From Bacteroidia bacterium (lineage in GTDB: Bacteria > Bacteroidota > Bacteroidia > Chitinophagales > UBA2359), in assembly GCA_030427245.1 (NCBI GenBank), contig JAUHXA010000035.1:1-64000 (forward strand): a DNA stretch of 64,000 nt. Direction: 5' to 3'. The notes under the pieces are model-generated. The model searched no databases, was not told the origin of the DNA, and was given only the letters and a program-made list of their open reading frames with translations. The position numbers were made by a program, and so were the translations under genes. Below are positions 42,733 to 52,088 of the stretch, one piece after another (positions within the stretch are counted from its first letter, which is position 1; the number at the start of each line of letters is the position of its first letter).

Positions 42733-44475
42733 TTAAAACAGGGTCATTTGTTGACTACTCAATTCTGTCCCCATTAATCTCTCAAACTTCTTCCATTCTC
42801 CTTCTTCAATATTTTCCAAAGAAAATCGAACTTCATTGAAAGAAAACAAGTTGTATAGTTTCTGAAAATCTATCCTCATCAAAACTTGTTTGGTGATTGC
42901 CCTTTTAGAATCGGAAAAAATAATAGATTTCAAAAACTGTTGAACAAAAGGAGAGTTTAGCAAAAAATGAGCGATTCGAGCATTTACCAAATCTTCAAAA
43001 CCAATAAAATAACAGGTATCGTCCAACATAATGGGCTTGTCATCATCGGGAAGCACTAAGGTAAAATGCGTTGTTTTGTACATTCCCGAGATAGCAACTT
43101 TGTAGGGAGCAAAAGAATAATCGCCTACTCCAAAAATAGAGAAAGGAGGTTTTCCTTTGTAAATAATGGATTTGCGCTTATCGAAATGCGCCTTGTTTTC
43201 CTTCAAATAAGCATAGGTTAGAGGAAAATTTCGTTGGATATACTGGGTATCTTGACCGATTTTTTTCTGGGTAACAATGGTGATTTTTCGGTAAGAGGTT
43301 TGCTCCTTATTCTTCAAATCAGAACTTTTCAAAAGTCCATATATCAAATCCTTTTCAAGCTTTACTTCTTGCTTCAATTTATTGATATAGTGACCATTGC
43401 AGCGTTCCATTTCCATAATCTTGGTACAATCGTGTTTGATTCCTTGCCGCCAAACAAATTGTGATATTCCGTCTATCTCACTTGCTGCTTTATAATCTGC
43501 AATCGAATAAACAAATTTGTCTTTGTACCAACCAAAAGTATTTAGTTTTTGAAGATTGTATAAATCCATTTCTTGGCAAATGAAAGCAGGGTTTTGATTG
43601 AGTTGGCATAGAAAAAGACAGGCATCCACCGAAACCTCAAATTCTTTTTTGGAGTCTATATTTAACTTTTCAATACCTTCAATGTGAAAACTGTTGCTTT
43701 TTTGTTCGTAGAGAAGGTTTTTGACCACAGTATTTTTAATTAAAAACGCAAACTGCCCATTGTGTTTGTGAAAAGCATTGAGTAATAATAGAGAAATGTA
43801 TTCTCCGATGTCAAAATTCCCTTTTCCTGTAATCGCATCTATACCATTGTGTTTTTTGAAATTGGATTTTTTGGGTAAGTTTTTAGAATCCATAGCTCCC
43901 AATTCTGCATTTGTTACCCACGGCGGATTGCCAATCACCAAAGTTTGCCAGTCTTTGGTTTGAGTAGCCAACTGTTGAAATGAAAAGGAAAAAATATTGG
44001 CATGAAGGATTTCGATTGCGGGTTTGGAAATAGCCTCATTTTGAAGGTAAAAACTCAAGATTTTGAATTTGGTTTCCCATACATAAGGAAGGTAAACTTC
44101 AATTCCCACCAATTTTATGAGGTTTTTGAACTGTTGAAGGCTTGCTATGACAAAGCTCCCTTTTCCACAAGTTGGCTCTAATACAAATTGGGGTTTTGCT
44201 TCTTTTTCAGCAATATATTTCACCACTCGATTAGCCAATTCTTGATTTGTTTGAAAATCTCCATAAGCCCGTCTATCCAAGATTGCAGATTCCGATTCTG
44301 TCTCTTGAAGCTTTTGCTTCAAATCAATCAGTTCTTCATCGGTATTGAAGAATTGATTGATGCCACAAATATCGTTTAATAAAGTGTTCGCAGTTTCAAA
44401 AGAGGTGATATGAAAGAGTTTACTTCGTAGGAAATCAACTGCAAAATTATCTATGTGTGCTTCAAAACAGGTCAT
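42733..44475 (-). CDS. N6-adenine DNA methyltransferase (type II R-M)
   Basis: 580 residues. Motifs of a gamma-type m6A methylase are visible: VLEPTCGKGSFVIASLQQF (SAM site) near residue 100 and LVIGNPPWVTNAELG (NPPW, catalytic motif IV) near 190. The C-terminal ~300 residues probably contain the target-recognition domain. The stop is followed by the purB-like remnant. The restriction gene lies 10 bp upstream in the same transcript. The recognition sequence is unknown. Confidence 0.85.
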   Translation of the reverse strand: MTCFEAHIDNFAVDFLRSKLFHITSFETANTLLNDICGINQFFNTDEELIDLKQKLQETESESAILDRRAYGDFQTNQELANRVVKYIAEKEAKPQFVLEPTCGKGSFVIASLQQFKNLIKLVGIEVYLPYVWETKFKILSFYLQNEAISKPAIEILHANIFSFSFQQLATQTKDWQTLVIGNPPWVTNAELGAMDSKNLPKKSNFKKHNGIDAITGKGNFDIGEYISLLLLNAFHKHNGQFAFLIKNTVVKNLLYEQKSNSFHIEGIEKLNIDSKKEFEVSVDACLFLCQLNQNPAFICQEMDLYNLQKLNTFGWYKDKFVYSIADYKAASEIDGISQFVWRQGIKHDCTKIMEMERCNGHYINKLKQEVKLEKDLIYGLLKSSDLKNKEQTSYRKITIVTQKKIGQDTQYIQRNFPLTYAYLKENKAHFDKRKSIIYKGKPPFSIFGVGDYSFAPYKVAISGMYKTTHFTLVLPDDDKPIMLDDTCYFIGFEDLVNARIAHFLLNSPFVQQFLKSIIFSDSKRAITKQVLMRIDFQKLYNLFSFNEVRFSLENIEEGEWKKFERLMGTELSSQQMTLF

Positions 44476-44485
44476 TTAGGTTATT

Positions 44486-45145
44486 TTAAATCAATTTGGA
44501 AATTCCTTCAACTTCTGACGATAATTTGACTACTCTGCCATATTGCAGCCTCCATTGAAGTGCATTGGAAACAGTTAGATAGCCTTGTTTGGGAGTTTCG
44601 GTTAGAATTTTCTCTGCAATCAAATCAAGCGTAAAATCATCAGCGGGGATGTTTTTATCATTGAGATAGCCAATAATGTCTTCTTTATTTGCACCGTCTT
44701 TTACCATTTCTCTCAGTCTAAACGTTGTAGTGTAATCTGCGGTTCGCTCTTTTTCGAGAAATGAACAACTGACAAAGTTAAGTTGGGCTGTTTGGGTATT
44801 TGAATCGTCCATTTTGTCATACACGAAAATTAAAAGATTGTAACCCAACCCGAAAATTTTCTGTTTGGCATCTCTAAAAGGACAAGAAGATTGGGGCTGC
44901 CGAATAGAAGTCACTTTGATGTCTGTTTGTATGTGTTTATCTGGCAAATCAATTCCTCTGGCAGACGAGCCTTTCTGATAAGAGAATTGAGCTTCAAGAT
45001 AGTTTTGAAACTTGTGTTCGATGTATGTTCCAATTGCTTTCCCATCTGTCGTTCCATACAAATATTCATTTTTGTGATTTGATTCAATTATACAGAACTC
45101 TTTTGCACATCTTTTTAATTCGCTTACTGTTAATATCGGTTTCAT
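44486..45145 (-). CDS. Type II restriction endonuclease, family not named
   Basis: 219 residues. A PD-(D/E)xK-type site is visible as GIDLPDKHIQTDIKVTSIRQ (Asp...Asp-x-Lys) near residue 65-80. The protein also contains KIFGLGYNLLIFVYDK and a C-terminal GYLTVSNALQWRLQYGRV, which I associate with restriction enzymes paired with NPPW-type methylases. It is 10 bp from the methylase gene. The cleavage site cannot be read from sequence. Confidence 0.7.
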   Translation of the reverse strand: MKPILTVSELKRCAKEFCIIESNHKNEYLYGTTDGKAIGTYIEHKFQNYLEAQFSYQKGSSARGIDLPDKHIQTDIKVTSIRQPQSSCPFRDAKQKIFGLGYNLLIFVYDKMDDSNTQTAQLNFVSCSFLEKERTADYTTTFRLREMVKDGANKEDIIGYLNDKNIPADDFTLDLIAEKILTETPKQGYLTVSNALQWRLQYGRVVKLSSEVEGISKLI

Positions 45146-45187
45146 GGTTGTCTTTTTATGATTCCATTATTACTTTCTATTTATTTT

Positions 45188-46003
45188 TCAACGATAAGGT
45201 CGCCTGTTTTTACTATCCTTTTCGCTCGATAAAATCTGTATTTTTTCAAGGTCATCATTCAATTCAAAGTCAATTTCCTCCCAAGCTCCCAATTTAGAAT
45301 ACACTATCATTCCATCAATTCCTTCCTTCAATTCTTCTTTTGAAAAATGCAACTCATAGCTCCAATTTTCACCCAATCTTTGTGCTTCCCCTTCAATTTT
45401 AAGCATGGGCTTCATTTTGTCGCTGATGCCTTCCAATCTAATATCTACTCGAACTGAATCCTCTGAAATAGGTGTTTTAGCTATGAAAACATCGTATTTT
45501 GTAATGACCATTCTACTTGTTAGAATTTGATTAGCAATGTTTTGGTTGAACAAAATATCCATCATTTGTTCTCGAAGAACAAATTCAGTAAGGTTTCCTA
45601 CAAAGAGTTGGTTTATATTATTGTAGTAAGTTTCAATTTTTACTGAATCAATAAGTTGTGTTTTTGACAAAGCTTCAACATAGTCTTTTTGAACTTGTCG
45701 CTTACTCTTTATCTCTTGTTTGATGAATTCAATATCGTTAAAATCTTCTGCTTCAATAACCTTCATTAAACTATTAAAGTGTTGCAGCTCATTAGAGTAT
45801 TTACTCACAAAATCAAACACTTCGGGTTTTTCAATCAAAAGATGCACGTGAGAAAGCATCATTTTTGATTGAATTTCATTGGGTAAATCGCCCAAAGGCA
45901 TAGTTTTGAGTGACTTTTCATCAGAATTACAGGCAAAGAAGAAAGGGAGTAAGACAAAGAGGATTGGGAAAAGTAGGATGTATTTCATTGAGGAAACAAT
46001 CAT
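45188..46003 (-). CDS. Putative lipoprotein, function unknown
   Basis: 271 residues. The N-terminus (MKYILLFPILFVLLPFFFAC after five leading residues) is a lipoprotein signal with Cys as lipid anchor. The start at 46003 overlaps the upstream stop as ATGA, favouring translational coupling; MKYILL at 45988 is the alternative. The rest is helical and charged, with no recognised domain. It sits between the YhcG nuclease and the R-M pair, so it belongs to the same minus-strand block. An envelope protein inside a restriction island is unexpected. Confidence 0.65.
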   Translation of the reverse strand: MIVSSMKYILLFPILFVLLPFFFACNSDEKSLKTMPLGDLPNEIQSKMMLSHVHLLIEKPEVFDFVSKYSNELQHFNSLMKVIEAEDFNDIEFIKQEIKSKRQVQKDYVEALSKTQLIDSVKIETYYNNINQLFVGNLTEFVLREQMMDILFNQNIANQILTSRMVITKYDVFIAKTPISEDSVRVDIRLEGISDKMKPMLKIEGEAQRLGENWSYELHFSKEELKEGIDGMIVYSKLGAWEEIDFELNDDLEKIQILSSEKDSKNRRPYR

Positions 46004-47040
46004 AGAGTTTCATTTTGCTTTTTGACCTCAATATCAATCTGCTTCAAAATCTGTTTGAGTTCTTTTTTGCTGGGCAAATCTTTAGCCAAATCTTTGGGAA
46101 TTTTTTTCATCAATTGATAAGAAGCCACACCCATAGGTTTGTTTACATCTCGTAGAGCATACTCCACCACCACATCGTTTTTGGATTTGCAGAGGAGCAA
46201 ACCAATGGTAGGTTTATCTTCCTTTTGCCGTACTAAATCATCCATTGCAGAAAGATAAAAATTCAGTTTTCCCGCATATTCGGGTTTAAAAACATCCGTT
46301 TTCAGTTCTATCACCACATAGCAATGCAGCTTGATGTGATAAAAAAGCAAATCCATATAAAAATCTTGCTCTCCTACTTCAATATGATATTGTCGCCCAA
46401 CAAAAGCAAAGCCTTTACCCAATGCCAATAAAAATTCGGTAATGTAGTTGGTCAGTGCATTTTCTAAATCTCTTTCGCTTTTGGCATCCCCTTGCCCCAA
46501 GAAATCAAAAATGTATTTGTCCTTCAAAATTTGCTTGACCAAATCCGACTGCAATGGAGGTAAATGTTCATCGAAATTGTTGGGAAGTTTCCCATGATTT
46601 TCATGAGCTTTTAGGTCGATTTGGTGCATTAATACTCGATAAGACCAACCACTTTCGGCAGATTTTTGGATATACCACAAACGCACATCTTCATCTTTTA
46701 TCTTATCCATTAATAGCACATGATGTGACCAACTAATTTGTGCCGACACTGTCGGCACAAATTCAATCTTTGGATATAAAGCTGCAAACCTCCTCATTTT
46801 CTTTAGATTACGAGCCGATAACCCTTTCATGTCGGTAAACTCATTGCGAAGGTCTTTTGACAATCTATCAATTACTTTCGTTCCCCAACCTTCTTTTTCT
46901 TGTTGGGCGAGAATAAGCTTTCCGATTTCCCAATAGAGTTGAATCATTCGAGAATTGACAGATATAGCTGCTTTTAAGCGAGCTTTCTGAATATGTGTTT
47001 TCAAACTTTGAAGGATAGATAGATAATTTTTTTGATTCAT
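46000..47040 (-). CDS. YhcG/DUF1016-family PD-(D/E)xK nuclease
   Basis: 346 residues. The N-terminal DUF1016 region (ISVNSRMIQLYWEIGKLIL, GLSARNLKKMRRFA) is followed by a nuclease domain with FYMDLLFYHIKLHCYVVIELKT, giving the Asp...ExK site, and a GLLLCKSKNDVVVEYAL ending. YhcG proteins often accompany restriction systems and are thought to be Holliday-junction-resolvase-like nucleases or R-M accessories. It starts 12 bp downstream of purB, so the block was inserted directly behind that gene. Confidence 0.85.
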   Translation of the reverse strand: MNQKNYLSILQSLKTHIQKARLKAAISVNSRMIQLYWEIGKLILAQQEKEGWGTKVIDRLSKDLRNEFTDMKGLSARNLKKMRRFAALYPKIEFVPTVSAQISWSHHVLLMDKIKDEDVRLWYIQKSAESGWSYRVLMHQIDLKAHENHGKLPNNFDEHLPPLQSDLVKQILKDKYIFDFLGQGDAKSERDLENALTNYITEFLLALGKGFAFVGRQYHIEVGEQDFYMDLLFYHIKLHCYVVIELKTDVFKPEYAGKLNFYLSAMDDLVRQKEDKPTIGLLLCKSKNDVVVEYALRDVNKPMGVASYQLMKKIPKDLAKDLPSKKELKQILKQIDIEVKKQNETL

Positions 47041-47051
47041 GGTATTTTGAT

Positions 47052-48407
47052 TTATTTTCCCCCAAACACCCCAACATAATTAAAAGGAGTAATCCCCCTC
47101 AATTCCTGTTTCACTTCCTCCGAAACCTCCAATCCTTCAATAAAATCCTTGATACTCTGCTCCGTAATCCGTTCATTCGTGCGACTCAAGGCCTTCAACG
47201 CTTCATACGGATTTGGGTAAGCCTCTCGCCTCAAAATCGTCTGAATCGCCTCGGTAACGACTGCCCAATTGTTGTCCAAATCTGCTTTAAGAGCTGATTC
47301 GTTGAGCAATAATTTGTTCAAACCCTTCAAGGTGCTTTGAAAACCAATCAAGGTGTGAGACATCGGAACGCCAATATTGCGGAGGACGGTCGAATCGGTC
47401 AAGTCTCTTTGAAGGCGAGAAATGGGGAGTTTGGCACTTAGATGCTCCAAAATGGCATTGGCGATACCGAAATTCCCTTCGGCGTTTTCAAAGTCAATCG
47501 GATTTACCTTGTGTGGCATGGTAGAAGAACCGACCTCGCCTTTTTTGATTTTTTGCTTGAAATACTCCATCGAAATGTAGGTCCAAACATCTCTGCAAAG
47601 GTCTATCAAAATGGTGTTGATGCGCTTCAATCCATCGAAAAAAGCCGCCATATTGTCGTAGTGTTCGATTTGGGTTGTGTATTGCGAACGCTTCAATCCG
47701 AGTACCTTTTCGACAAAATTATTGGAGAAAGCTATCCAGTCAATATCTGGATAAGCGACTGCGTGTGCATTGAAGTTGCCCGTTGCACCACCAAATTTTG
47801 CAGCAAAAGGCACTTCTTCGACTAAGGATAGTTGAATAGAAATTCTCTCTATAAAAACTTGTATTTCTTTACCTAAAAGAGTAGGCGAAGCAGGTTGACC
47901 ATGCGTTCGAGCGAGCAAAGGAATGTCTTGCCACTCGACTGACAAATCTTTTAATTTATTTTGTAGGCTTTGAAGCATGGGTAAATATTCCCCTTCAAAG
48001 GCTTTTTTGAGCGAAAGAGGTGTGGCAGTATTGTTGATGTCCTGAGAGGTCAGACCAAAATGAATAAACTCTTTGTGAGCCGATAAACCCAAATTTTCAA
48101 AAATTTCTTTCAAAAAATATTCGACTGCTTTTACGTCGTGATTGGTCGTGCTTTCGATTTCTTTAATGCGTTGAGCATCTTTCAGTTGAAAGTTTTCGTA
48201 AACAGATCGTAGCTGTGGAAATATTTCGGGATTGACTGCCTTCAGTTGGGGAAGAGGAAGCTGACAGAGGGCAATAAAGTACTCGATTTCGACATATACT
48301 CGGTAGTGAATCAAACCAAATTCCGAAAAATAAGGCGCAAGATTTGAGACCTTAGAACGGTAGCGTCCGTCAATAGGAGCAATTGCAGTAAGTGAACTTA
48401 ATTCCAT
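47052..48407 (-). CDS. purB: Adenylosuccinate lyase
   Basis: 451 residues. The fumarase/ASL signature GSSTMPHKVNPIDFENAEG is present, with HDVKAVEYFL (catalytic His region) and TRTHGQPASPTLLGKEI. It acts twice in purine synthesis, releasing fumarate from SAICAR and adenylosuccinate. Its last residues, ITPFNYVGVFGGK, reappear in degenerate form at 42631-42696. It is divergent from topA. Confidence 0.96.
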   Translation of the reverse strand: MELSSLTAIAPIDGRYRSKVSNLAPYFSEFGLIHYRVYVEIEYFIALCQLPLPQLKAVNPEIFPQLRSVYENFQLKDAQRIKEIESTTNHDVKAVEYFLKEIFENLGLSAHKEFIHFGLTSQDINNTATPLSLKKAFEGEYLPMLQSLQNKLKDLSVEWQDIPLLARTHGQPASPTLLGKEIQVFIERISIQLSLVEEVPFAAKFGGATGNFNAHAVAYPDIDWIAFSNNFVEKVLGLKRSQYTTQIEHYDNMAAFFDGLKRINTILIDLCRDVWTYISMEYFKQKIKKGEVGSSTMPHKVNPIDFENAEGNFGIANAILEHLSAKLPISRLQRDLTDSTVLRNIGVPMSHTLIGFQSTLKGLNKLLLNESALKADLDNNWAVVTEAIQTILRREAYPNPYEALKALSRTNERITEQSIKDFIEGLEVSEEVKQELRGITPFNYVGVFGGK

Positions 48408-48502
48408 GATGTATCGTTGAATTTTTCTGCAAAAATACCATTCTTTTGTTTTTTCGGTTGAAATCCCTCAACTTTGCACCCTTTATTGATAAAAAAGAGA
48501 AC

Positions 48503-50983
48503 ATGAGCAAAAACTTAATGATAGTAGAGTCGCCTGCAAAGGCGAAAACCATTGAAAAATATTTAGGTGAAGGTTTCGTGGTGAAATCTTGCTATGGACA
48601 TATTCGAGATTTGGCGAAAGGAGACAAAGCCATTGAAATTGAAAACGATTACAATCCAATTTACGAGGTCTCGAAAGAAAAGAAAGAAGTCGTCAAAGAG
48701 TTGAAGAAAGCAGCGAAAGATGCAGAAGTGTGGCTCGCAACGGATGAGGACCGTGAAGGAGAGGCTATTTCTTGGCATTTGTGTGAGGTGTTGGGATTGA
48801 AGGAAGAAGAGACAAAACGCATTGTTTTTCATGAGATTACCCAACCTGCAATTCTCAATGCTGTTCAAAACCCTCGAAAACTCAACAAAGATTTGGTCAA
48901 TGCCCAACAAGCTCGTCGGGTATTAGATCGCTTAGTGGGTTTTGGTATTTCTCCGATTTTGTGGCGAAAAATCGCTCGATCGGGTTCTCTATCCGCAGGT
49001 CGTGTGCAGTCTGTAGCGGTGCGAATCGTGGTAGAAAGGGAGCGAGAAATTCGCAATTTTGAAGTGACTCCGCATTTTAAGGTTGCTGCATTCTTTGAAG
49101 TAGAAGATGAAGACGGTAAAAAAGCGATTTTCAAAGCGGAATTGCCGAAGAAGATAAAAGAAGAAAAAGAAGTAGAGGAGTTTTTGAAGGACTGTGTGGG
49201 AGCGAATTATACCATTAACGATATCAAAGTCAGACCTGGTAAAAAATCTCCGCCCCCTCCTTTCACCACTTCTACCTTACAACAAGATGCAAGTCGAAGT
49301 TTGGGCTTCTCCGTTTTGCGTACCATGCGAGTGGCGCAAAAATTGTACGAAGCGGGGCACATTACTTATATGCGTACCGATTCGGTCAACTTGTCGGATA
49401 CAGCTCGGACGGCAGCACACAGCATGATTGGCAGCGAATTTGGTGGAAATTACGTTCAGCCGAGAGTATTCAAAACCAAATCACAATCGGCACAGGAGGC
49501 ACACGAAGCGATTCGACCTACTTATTTTGATAAACAAACCGCAGGAAACGATTACGATGAAGAACGTTTGTATTCATTGATTTGGAAACGTGCAGTCGCT
49601 TCTCAAATGGCGGATGCTCAATTGGAGCGTACGACTGCAAAAGTAGCCATTTCGACTCGTTCTGAAGAATTGAGCGGCAAAGGGGAAGTATTAAAGTTTG
49701 ACGGTTTTTTGAAGTTGTACCGAGAAGCAGTCGACGAAGACGATGTACAGGAAGAAAGCGGAATGTTGCCACCTTTGGCTGTGGGACAGAAATTGGAGTT
49801 GAAGGAAATGGAAGCTCGTGAACGCTTCAACCGAGCTGCACCTCGATACAATGAGGCGACCTTGGTGAAGAAATTGGAGGAATTGGGCATCGGGCGACCG
49901 TCTACTTATGCGCCAACAATCAGCACGATTCAAAACAGAGGTTATGTCGTCAAAGAAGATCGAGATGGCGTAAAGCGAGAATACACCTTGTTTACCCTTG
50001 ATGGTAAAACTCAAAAAATAGAAAAGAAAACCGACTCGGAAAATACAGGTGTGGAGCGCAAAAAATTGTTTCCAACAGATACAGGAATTGTGGTCAACGA
50101 TTTTTTGTTGCAGCATTTTCCAGAAGTATTCGATTACGATTTTACTGCAAAGATTGAAGAAGAATTTGATGAGATTGCAGAAGGAAAGATGGAATGGACC
50201 AAAATGATTGACACCTTTTACAAGCCTTTTCATAAGACTGTTGAAGTGACGATGGAAACAGCAGAGCGAGCGGCAGGTGAGCGGGAGTTGGGTGTTCATC
50301 CCAAGTCTGGCAAACCGATTATCGCACGTTTGGGACGATTTGGTCCGATGGTGCAGATTGGTGGCCCTGACGATGAAGAAAAACAATATGCTGCCATTCG
50401 TCATCCTCTGAATTTGGAAACGGTGACTTTGGAAGATGCCTTAGAACTCTTCAAACTGCCTCGTACTTTGGGTGAGTTTGAGGGACATGTGGTTAAAGCT
50501 GCAGCTGGACGATTTGGTCCGTACATTCTTCACAACAAAGTGTTTTGTTCGTTGAAGAAAGACAGTGGTTTGACTCCTTTGGAAATCACTTTGGAGGAAG
50601 CGATTGAGGTAATCAAAAACAAAAGGATTGAAGATGCCAAAAAACTCATCAAAGAGTTTGAAGACTATCCCGATATCCGAATTCTACATGGTCGTTGGGG
50701 ACCTTACATCAAGTCGGGCAAGGACAATGTGAAGATTCCGAAGGAAAAAAAGGAAGAACCCGAAAAGTTGACAATTGAAGAAGTCTTGGAGCTGATTAAA
50801 AATGCCCCACCAAAAAAAGCCAGAGGGCGTGGTAGCAAGGCCAAAGCAGCTACGACTGCAAAGTCTACAGCCAAAACTTCTGCGAAAACCACAACAACTG
50901 CCAAGAAAAAAACAGCAGCTAAGCCGAAAGCAACCGCAAAATCAAAAACAAGTACTAAAACGAGTCCAAAAACTAAAAAGTAA
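48503..50983 (+). CDS. topA: DNA topoisomerase I
   Basis: 826 residues from MSKNLMIVESPAKAKTIEKY at 48503; an upstream ATG at 48446 in the same frame gives an unlikely N-terminus. The Toprim region includes LATDEDREGEAISWHL. The active-site Tyr lies in ITYMRTDSVNLS. Two or three repeated C-terminal domains (LGRFGPMVQIGGPDD, AAGRFGPYILHN, LHGRWGPYIKSG) lack clear Cys4 zinc fingers, and a ~60-residue Lys/Ala/Thr-rich tail may contact DNA. It relaxes negative supercoils. Confidence 0.96.
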   Translation: MSKNLMIVESPAKAKTIEKYLGEGFVVKSCYGHIRDLAKGDKAIEIENDYNPIYEVSKEKKEVVKELKKAAKDAEVWLATDEDREGEAISWHLCEVLGLKEEETKRIVFHEITQPAILNAVQNPRKLNKDLVNAQQARRVLDRLVGFGISPILWRKIARSGSLSAGRVQSVAVRIVVEREREIRNFEVTPHFKVAAFFEVEDEDGKKAIFKAELPKKIKEEKEVEEFLKDCVGANYTINDIKVRPGKKSPPPPFTTSTLQQDASRSLGFSVLRTMRVAQKLYEAGHITYMRTDSVNLSDTARTAAHSMIGSEFGGNYVQPRVFKTKSQSAQEAHEAIRPTYFDKQTAGNDYDEERLYSLIWKRAVASQMADAQLERTTAKVAISTRSEELSGKGEVLKFDGFLKLYREAVDEDDVQEESGMLPPLAVGQKLELKEMEARERFNRAAPRYNEATLVKKLEELGIGRPSTYAPTISTIQNRGYVVKEDRDGVKREYTLFTLDGKTQKIEKKTDSENTGVERKKLFPTDTGIVVNDFLLQHFPEVFDYDFTAKIEEEFDEIAEGKMEWTKMIDTFYKPFHKTVEVTMETAERAAGERELGVHPKSGKPIIARLGRFGPMVQIGGPDDEEKQYAAIRHPLNLETVTLEDALELFKLPRTLGEFEGHVVKAAAGRFGPYILHNKVFCSLKKDSGLTPLEITLEEAIEVIKNKRIEDAKKLIKEFEDYPDIRILHGRWGPYIKSGKDNVKIPKEKKEEPEKLTIEEVLELIKNAPPKKARGRGSKAKAATTAKSTAKTSAKTTTTAKKKTAAKPKATAKSKTSTKTSPKTKK

Positions 50984-51129
50984 AACATTATCTTAGTTCG
51001 TTATAAATCAGTGTAGAATAAAATTTGAATTTACAATTTAAAATGGAATCTTCACTAAGCCTTTCATGTTTCAAATAGAATGTGTATCTTCATAGATATA
51101 GGGTTTATGACATTTTAAAGAAATATTTT

Positions 51130-52032
51130 ATGCTGACACTGAACAGAACTGCAACTGCCATGAAAAACGAATTGGGGTATTTACTGTATTTGTTGGAAGA
51201 CGAAGACAAAGAAGTATATCAAAATATCCATACCAAACTGACCTCTTATGGCACAGAGGTTGTTCCACCGTTGGAACAGGCCTATGAAGAAAGCATTCGT
51301 ACCGACAATGAACTACTTGAGGAAAGACTGCTTAGAGTCCTAAACAAGATTAATTATCATTCGGTAACAGATGGCTTTAGGGATTGGCTAAAAAGTGAAA
51401 AACGAGACTTGCTACAATTCATGATTCTCATTGCCCAATACCAATATCGGGATTTGAATGAGCGTTGGGTACAGGAAAATATTGAAGAAATGGTGAGTAG
51501 CATTGATTTTGAAATCAATCGCTACAATCCCCCTCTTCAATCGGTGAGTATTATCAACAAATTCTTGTATGATACCTATGAGTTTTCGCCTGTTGCCAAC
51601 CGAGAAAACGCTGACAAACATTTTGCCATCAATCATGTACTGAGTGCAAAAAAGGGCGTGCCTACCAGTATTGCGATTATTTATTTGATCATCGCTTCCA
51701 AATTGGATATACCGATTTCGGGGATAGTGGTCGAAAACAATCTCATATTGGGCTATTTCAAAAGGCATGGAGGGTGGAAAAAGCCTGTTCCTAAACTGCA
51801 TTTTTACATCAATCCAACCGACAAAGGGGCTATTTTTACAAATAATACTCTCAAAGACTACCTCCGCAAATGGAAGGTTCCTTTTCAACCTTCCTTCAAT
51901 AAGCCTACCTGCAATCTTCATATCATCAAATTGGTTATTGAGCATTTGATACAAAATTATGAGAGAGCAGGTCAAGACACAAAAATGCTCGAAATGGAAG
52001 CCTGGATGACGGAATTGGAGACATACTGGTAG
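51130..52032 (+). CDS. SirB1-family (transglutaminase-like fold) protein
   Basis: 300 residues from the ATG at 51130, with ATG at 51160 possible. The SirB1 pattern is visible in the N-terminal helices (LFYLLEDEDKEV-type region YLLYLLEDEDKEVYQNIHTK) and in LSAKKGVPTSIAIIYLIIASKLDIPISGI followed by NNLILGYF. It lacks an obvious Cys-His-Asp catalytic triad, as is usual for SirB1. The function is unknown. It starts about 147 bp after topA. Confidence 0.75.
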   Translation: MLTLNRTATAMKNELGYLLYLLEDEDKEVYQNIHTKLTSYGTEVVPPLEQAYEESIRTDNELLEERLLRVLNKINYHSVTDGFRDWLKSEKRDLLQFMILIAQYQYRDLNERWVQENIEEMVSSIDFEINRYNPPLQSVSIINKFLYDTYEFSPVANRENADKHFAINHVLSAKKGVPTSIAIIYLIIASKLDIPISGIVVENNLILGYFKRHGGWKKPVPKLHFYINPTDKGAIFTNNTLKDYLRKWKVPFQPSFNKPTCNLHIIKLVIEHLIQNYERAGQDTKMLEMEAWMTELETYW

Positions 52033-52088
52033 TGATTTTTGGGTTTTGAGGTGGCATCTTTGAGGATACAAAAATTACAAAAGCCAAT

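Noticed and set aside
49691-50404. 237-codon minus-strand open frame inside topA
   Set aside because: It lies antisense to a strongly conserved part of topoisomerase I.
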